Position numbers and translations under genes: made by a program. Below, one piece after another: positions 5,478-7,845 of a stretch of DNA of 7,845 bases. The stretch is from Anaerolineaceae bacterium UBA6133 (GTDB lineage: Bacteria > Chloroflexota > Anaerolineae > Anaerolineales > Anaerolineaceae). A model generated the notes under the pieces. The model did no database searches, was not told where the DNA came from, and saw only the letters and a program-made list of their open reading frames with translations. The stretch lies in assembly GCA_002435825.1 (NCBI GenBank), contig DIVL01000050.1:1-7845 (forward strand), in the 5' to 3' direction. Each line of letters starts with the position of its first letter. Positions within the stretch are counted from its first letter, which is position 1.

Positions 5478-6878
5478 TTAACCAGACCCACTGCGGTAGG
5501 CGAGCAAAACACGCTGCCGAGCCAGTTTGTGATCTACGATTGGGCCTGGGTAGTCGCTGTCAATCTGGCATTGGGCTTGCTTTTGCACCTCTGGCGGCAT
5601 TTCCCAGGGGGTGTGGATGAATTTGTTGGGCACAAGAGCCAGTTCTGGAACCCAGCGGCGCACATAGTCGCCCTGCGGGTCAAACTTGAGCCCCTGTAAA
5701 ATGGGGTTGAAGACCCTGAAATACGGCGCGGCATCTGTGCCTGTGCGGGCGGTCCACTGCCAGCCGCCGTTGTTGGAGGCTGGATCGCCATCCAGCAAAC
5801 ACTGCATGAAATAGTGTTCCCCTTCCTGCCAGTTGATCAGTAAATCTTTGGTTAGAAAGGAAGCGGAAATCATGCGGGCGCGGTTGTGCATCCAGCCTGT
5901 GGCGTTTAGCTGCCGCATGGCGGCATCCACCACCGGGTAGCCGGTGAGCCCTGCTTTCCAGGCAGCCAGGCCGCTCGGATCATTTCGCCAGGGGATGTTC
6001 CGCAGTTCAGACCGAAAAGCGTGTTGGCGCACATACGGGAAGTGATAAAGGATGGCAGCATAAAACTCCCGCCAGATGAGCTCATTGAGCCAAGTTTCTG
6101 CGCCCTGGTGGGCAGATGTGGTGCTTGCTGATTGGGAAGCTTCCCGTGCAGCCCAAACCGCCTGGCGGGCTGAAAGCATGCCCAGGCGCAGGTAAGGGGA
6201 AAGCTGCGATGTGCCTTCCAGGTCCATGCGATTGCGCATATCCGAATAGTCAAAAATTGCTGAGGCTGTAAAAGCGGAAAGCCTTCGATCTGCCTCCTTC
6301 TCACCTGCCTTGAATAAATTCTCAGCCAGGTGGGCGGATTTTTCGGGTATTGCCAGGCTGGCAAGAGTGGGGAAGGCGTTGAGCTGCTCCGGGGCGGGCA
6401 GCGGACTACCGCTCGCCGGCAGGCTGCGCCAGGTGCGGCTGAAAGGGGTAAAGACCGTGTAAGGCGTGCCGTCCGCTTTGAGCAGCATGTCCGGGTGGAA
6501 CACAGTGACCCCGGGCAGGAGTTTCAAGGGCATGGAGAGCGCAACTTTTTCGTCGCGCTGGCGGGCATACGGGGAATAGTCTTCTTCGGCAAAGATGCCT
6601 TCGGCGTCTGTTTCGCGCGCCAAGGCTGTGAGGACCTCAAGCGGATCACCCCGCCGCAGGATGAGCCTGCTGCCTCGCCCCCTCAGGTTGTTATCCAACG
6701 CGCGCAGTCCTTCCAAAAGGAAAGCCAACCGCGCTTGCCCCACATACTCCGAGGCCAGCAGTTGTGGATCCAGGATAAAAACCGGCACGACCGTGTCAGC
6801 CTGGCGCAGTGCCTCCGTCAGTGCCTGATTGTCACTCAGACGCAGGTCGCGCCTGATCCACCAGATGGCAGTTTTCAT
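5478..6878 (-). CDS. phr: Deoxyribodipyrimidine (CPD) photolyase, class I
   Basis: This is a light-driven flavoenzyme that splits cyclobutane pyrimidine dimers. It has 466 residues from the ATG at 6878, close to the 472 of E. coli PhrB. The N-terminal antenna domain opens with WWIRRDLRLSDNQAL (residues 6-20). The C-terminal FAD domain carries GTSQLSPYLRLGMLS (222-236), NELIWREFYAAIL (265-277), GYPVVDAAMRQLNATGWMH and NNGGWQW (369-375). The electron-transfer tryptophan triad (E. coli W306/W359/W382) is intact as W297, W350 and W373. Lesion-site residues E274, W277, N341 and M345 of E. coli correspond to E266, W269, N332 and M336. The antenna cofactor cannot be told. An ATG at 6917 is also possible and has a GAGG nearby, but it adds 13 residues of low-complexity KKK sequence; the ATG at 6878 begins where homologues do and has GAGGG about 8 nt upstream. 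Confidence 0.97.
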   Translation of the reverse strand: MKTAIWWIRRDLRLSDNQALTEALRQADTVVPVFILDPQLLASEYVGQARLAFLLEGLRALDNNLRGRGSRLILRRGDPLEVLTALARETDAEGIFAEEDYSPYARQRDEKVALSMPLKLLPGVTVFHPDMLLKADGTPYTVFTPFSRTWRSLPASGSPLPAPEQLNAFPTLASLAIPEKSAHLAENLFKAGEKEADRRLSAFTASAIFDYSDMRNRMDLEGTSQLSPYLRLGMLSARQAVWAAREASQSASTTSAHQGAETWLNELIWREFYAAILYHFPYVRQHAFRSELRNIPWRNDPSGLAAWKAGLTGYPVVDAAMRQLNATGWMHNRARMISASFLTKDLLINWQEGEHYFMQCLLDGDPASNNGGWQWTARTGTDAAPYFRVFNPILQGLKFDPQGDYVRRWVPELALVPNKFIHTPWEMPPEVQKQAQCQIDSDYPGPIVDHKLARQRVLLAYRSGSG

Positions 6879-6990
6879 TTTCCCAACCCTCGAATTCTTC
6901 TTTTTCGATTCTACCATCGTGCCTCTATGGTGTACGACAATTCTATATTCGACAACGAATTATTGCAGGGCGAAATGGCGTTCTTGCCTG

Positions 6991-7012
6991 CCCCGCGTAT
7001 CTGTTCGCGGGG
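6991..7012. repeat. GC-rich perfect 7-bp hairpin
   Basis: CCCCGCG (6991-6997) and CGCGGGG (7006-7012) form a perfect inverted repeat with an 8-nt loop. No T-tract follows on either strand, so it is not a standard intrinsic terminator. It sits about 75-135 bp upstream of the photolyase starts and could be part of the repeat cluster that follows. Confidence 0.55.
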
Positions 7013-7053
7013 TCTGCCACTCCGCCATAGGAGCGGGTAAAGGGGTTTTGTTT

Positions 7054-7115
7054 GTCGGAGTGAGCCTGCGCAAGGTCATCATTAATCCAGCATCGAGCGG
7101 CAGTCTCATTCCGAC
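7054..7115. repeat. Imperfect inverted repeat with 16-bp arms
   Basis: GTCGGAGTGAGCCTGC (7054-7069) and GCAGTCTCATTCCGAC (7100-7115) are inverted copies with 14 of 16 positions matching, separated by 30 bp. The arrangement resembles a small palindromic dispersed repeat or the remains of a miniature element. Without other copies from the genome its class cannot be settled. Confidence 0.55.
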
Positions 7116-7142
7116 CTACGAGGATTCGTCCGACCTGCGAGG
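7110..7142. repeat. Two-copy direct repeat, 19-bp period
   Basis: TCCGACCTACGAGG (7110-7123) recurs as TCCGACCTGCGAGG (7129-7142), 13 of 14 positions identical. The first copy overlaps the right arm of the inverted repeat at 7100-7115, so the unit GTCGGA occurs three times within 81 bp in mixed orientation. Confidence 0.6.
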
Positions 7143-7148
7143 CATGGT

Positions 7149-7222
7149 TTGTCAATCAGATCAAAGTCAAGAATCTTAATCAGCAAGGCCACAAGATCCT
7201 TCGCTTATGCTCAGATTGACAA
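7149..7222. repeat. 74-bp degenerate palindromic intergenic repeat
   Basis: The left arm (7149-7177) and the reverse complement of the right arm (7193-7222) align over 29-30 nt with one gap and five mismatches. Perfect 9-bp ends TTGTCAATC/GATTGACAA enclose a 15-nt centre. On the minus strand the right arm reads CTGAGCATAAGCGAAGG, which resembles the 'CTGAGCGAAGCGAAG' core of palindromic repeats I know to be scattered through the intergenic DNA of many unrelated bacteria. This copy has drifted but can still fold into a long hairpin. Confidence 0.65.
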
Positions 7223-7306
7223 TAAGTGAAGCATATTAAGTTGAGACTATGCCTGTTTTTATAAGAATGTCGCCCTGGATTAGGCGACTAATGGTTAATT
7301 GGAATA

Positions 7307-7335
7307 AAAAACAGCAGCTTCATGCTGCTGTTTTT
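7307..7335 (-). terminator. Bidirectional intrinsic terminator after the small membrane protein gene
   Basis: AAAAACAGCAGC (7307-7318) and GCTGCTGTTTTT (7324-7335) form a perfect 12-bp stem with a 5-nt loop. The minus strand reads out as TTTTTTATT, a strong T-tract. It lies about 50 bp past the stop codon of the 7388-7717 gene and would also stop plus-strand transcription. Confidence 0.85.
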
Positions 7336-7348
7336 GTCAAACGATTAG

Positions 7349-7374
7349 AACCAGCACAAAAATTGTTGCTGGTT
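7349..7374. repeat. Hairpin just past the small membrane protein gene
   Basis: AACCAGCA (7349-7356) pairs with TGCTGGTT (7367-7374), and CAA/TTG inside extends the stem after a one-base bulge. It has no T-tract on the minus strand and stands 13 bp beyond the stop codon, ahead of the main terminator, so it may be a 3'-end mRNA-protecting structure. Confidence 0.45.
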
Positions 7375-7387
7375 TGGATGCTGTCTC

Positions 7388-7717
7388 TTAGTCTTTTAGA
7401 TTGGTTGCTCCCAAGTAAATGGCAACTGCGCCGATCACAATTATTACGATGGAGTGCCAGACAGGTAAAGTTACCATGGTGAGCAGACCGAGCAAGTCTA
7501 TCAAACCCATGGCTGCCAGCAGGATGCCGATAACCAACAGCGCGGTCTTGGTTTTACCGGTCTTCTGCAGGAACACCCAGACGCCAACCAGACCAACAAC
7601 GATCTTGACAGCAGCATGCCAGGCGGGTTCGGTGCCCAGGTTAATGCTGGGGATGAGAGCCAAAATGCCCATCAGGATGATAAGGATACTAATTACAAGC
7701 AATACTCTTTTTTTCAT
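7388..7717 (-). CDS. Small membrane protein made of two tandem homologous halves
   Basis: This is a 109-residue, very hydrophobic protein of unknown function with four predicted transmembrane helices (about 5-22, 35-51, 58-79 and 87-104). The two halves are homologous: residues 5-50 align without gaps to 59-104 at a constant offset of 54, with 18 identities, including LLVI, M-G, P-x-W-H and a V-x-I-V-x-G-x-V pattern. The repeated Pro-x-Trp-His (31-34 and 85-88) falls at the start of the second helix of each half and may be functional. The ATG at 7717 has an AAGGAGA Shine-Dalgarno 7 nt upstream. It appears to be a single-gene transcript, with -10-like sequences upstream and a strong terminator downstream. 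A KTGKTK turn links the halves. Confidence 0.85.
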   Translation of the reverse strand: MKKRVLLVISILIILMGILALIPSINLGTEPAWHAAVKIVVGLVGVWVFLQKTGKTKTALLVIGILLAAMGLIDLLGLLTMVTLPVWHSIVIIVIGAVAIYLGATNLKD

Positions 7718-7740
7718 GATAGTCTCCTTTTTATGATAAG

Positions 7741-7761
7741 GGGGTTTGGAATTTAAACCCC
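7741..7761. promoter_or_regulatory. Leader hairpin ahead of the small membrane protein gene
   Basis: GGGGTTT (7741-7747) and AAACCCC (7755-7761) form a perfect 7-bp stem with a 7-nt AT-rich loop, 9 nt upstream of the Shine-Dalgarno region. If transcription starts from the TATAAT sequences just beyond, this stem would be at or near the 5' end of the mRNA, where such structures often protect the message. Confidence 0.5.
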
Positions 7762-7764
7762 TGA

Positions 7765-7781
7765 ATTATATAATAATTATA
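7765..7781 (-). promoter_or_regulatory. Two overlapping TATAAT -10 candidates
   Basis: On the minus strand a perfect TATAAT occurs at 7776-7781 and again at 7765-7770. No good -35 is placed at 16-18 bp from either, so this is a -10-only call. Upstream on the minus strand there is a run of seven A and an inverted repeat ACGACTT (7795-7801)/AAGTCGT (7834-7840) that could be an activator or repressor site. Confidence 0.45.
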
Positions 7782-7845
7782 GCACGGTTTTTTTACGACT
7801 TGAATTCAACTCATAAGTGCGTATGCGTTTCAAAAGTCGTTAGTC

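Larger units (their letters stand above)
6918..7387. other. 470-bp gene-free region rich in stem-loops
   Basis: No open reading frame here has a ribosome-binding site or recognisable protein. Starting at the photolyase side, the region holds a short inverted repeat ATTCG/CGAAT (6947-6960), a GC-rich hairpin (6991-7012), an imperfect inverted repeat (7054-7115), a two-copy direct repeat (7110-7142), a 74-bp degenerate palindrome (7149-7222), a terminator (7307-7335) and a further hairpin (7349-7374). It must also contain the photolyase promoter; a TATAGA-like -10 lies near 6940-6947 on the minus strand, without a clear -35. Confidence 0.7.

Noticed and set aside
6330..7040. Plus-strand open frame of 236 codons
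   Set aside because: It lies mostly antisense to the conserved photolyase, has no ribosome-binding site, and its composition is that of an opposite-strand shadow.
6991..7040. Possible tRNA-like or small RNA structure
   Set aside because: The GC-rich hairpins do not fit a cloverleaf: no T-loop consensus and no matching acceptor arms were found.
6943..7155. Minus-strand 70-codon frame in the intergenic region
   Set aside because: It runs through the repeat block and hairpins, has no convincing Shine-Dalgarno and no recognisable motif.
7419..7736. Plus-strand open frame of 105 codons
   Set aside because: It is antisense to the duplicated membrane protein, which has a strong Shine-Dalgarno, clear helices and internal homology.
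7795..7840. Inverted repeat ACGACTT/AAGTCGT as a terminator
   Set aside because: The T-run lies on the wrong side for plus-strand termination and gives A residues after the stem on the minus strand; a regulatory site is possible but unproven.

Overview
The window is a compact bacterial stretch of roughly 50% GC in which every gene I can support lies on the minus strand, so transcription runs from high to low coordinates. Nothing in it fixes the taxonomy. The mix of a Firmicutes-style mannose-family PTS operon, a class I photolyase and degenerate palindromic intergenic repeats would suit an anaerobic Chloroflexota (Anaerolineae-like) genome, but that is a low-confidence guess; a Firmicutes-related host is the main alternative.

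Reading in the direction of transcription: (1) 7388-7717, a small membrane protein built from two copies of one 54-residue unit, with its own promoter-like region and a strong terminator at 7307-7335. (2) 6918-7387, a gene-free stretch with several stem-loop repeats, including a 74-bp degenerate palindrome at 7149-7222. (3) 5478-6878, a CPD photolyase, followed after 51 bp by 4956-5426, a thioredoxin-fold protein without a CxxC motif. (4) A sugar-uptake operon: PTS IIB (4332-4832), IIC (3483-4259), IID (2599-3480) and a SIS-domain phosphosugar isomerase-like protein (1816-2577), ending at a perfect 14-bp-stem hairpin (1771-1804). (5) 1022-1750, a membrane-anchored helical-repeat protein of unknown function that starts only 20 nt past that hairpin. 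(6) 105-956, an RpiR/MurR-type regulator with a C-terminal SIS domain, the probable controller of the operon.

The inferred system: sugar is taken up and phosphorylated by a mannose/fructose/sorbose-family PTS. The sugar phosphate would be handled by the SIS protein and sensed by the SIS domain of the RpiR regulator, which could act at a perfect 7-bp inverted repeat (TGTCAAA-N10-TTTGACA, 4854-4877) overlapping the predicted IIB promoter. No IIA component is encoded here, so the phosphate donor to IIB must come from elsewhere. The sugar cannot be named from sequence; the two SIS domains make an amino sugar or other phosphosugar plausible.

I see no CRISPR array, insertion sequence, tRNA, rRNA, phage gene or clearly new defence system. 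The oddest items are the unknown TPR-like gene beside the terminator, the hairpin between IIB and IIC, the internally duplicated small membrane protein, and the repeats at 6991-7222.
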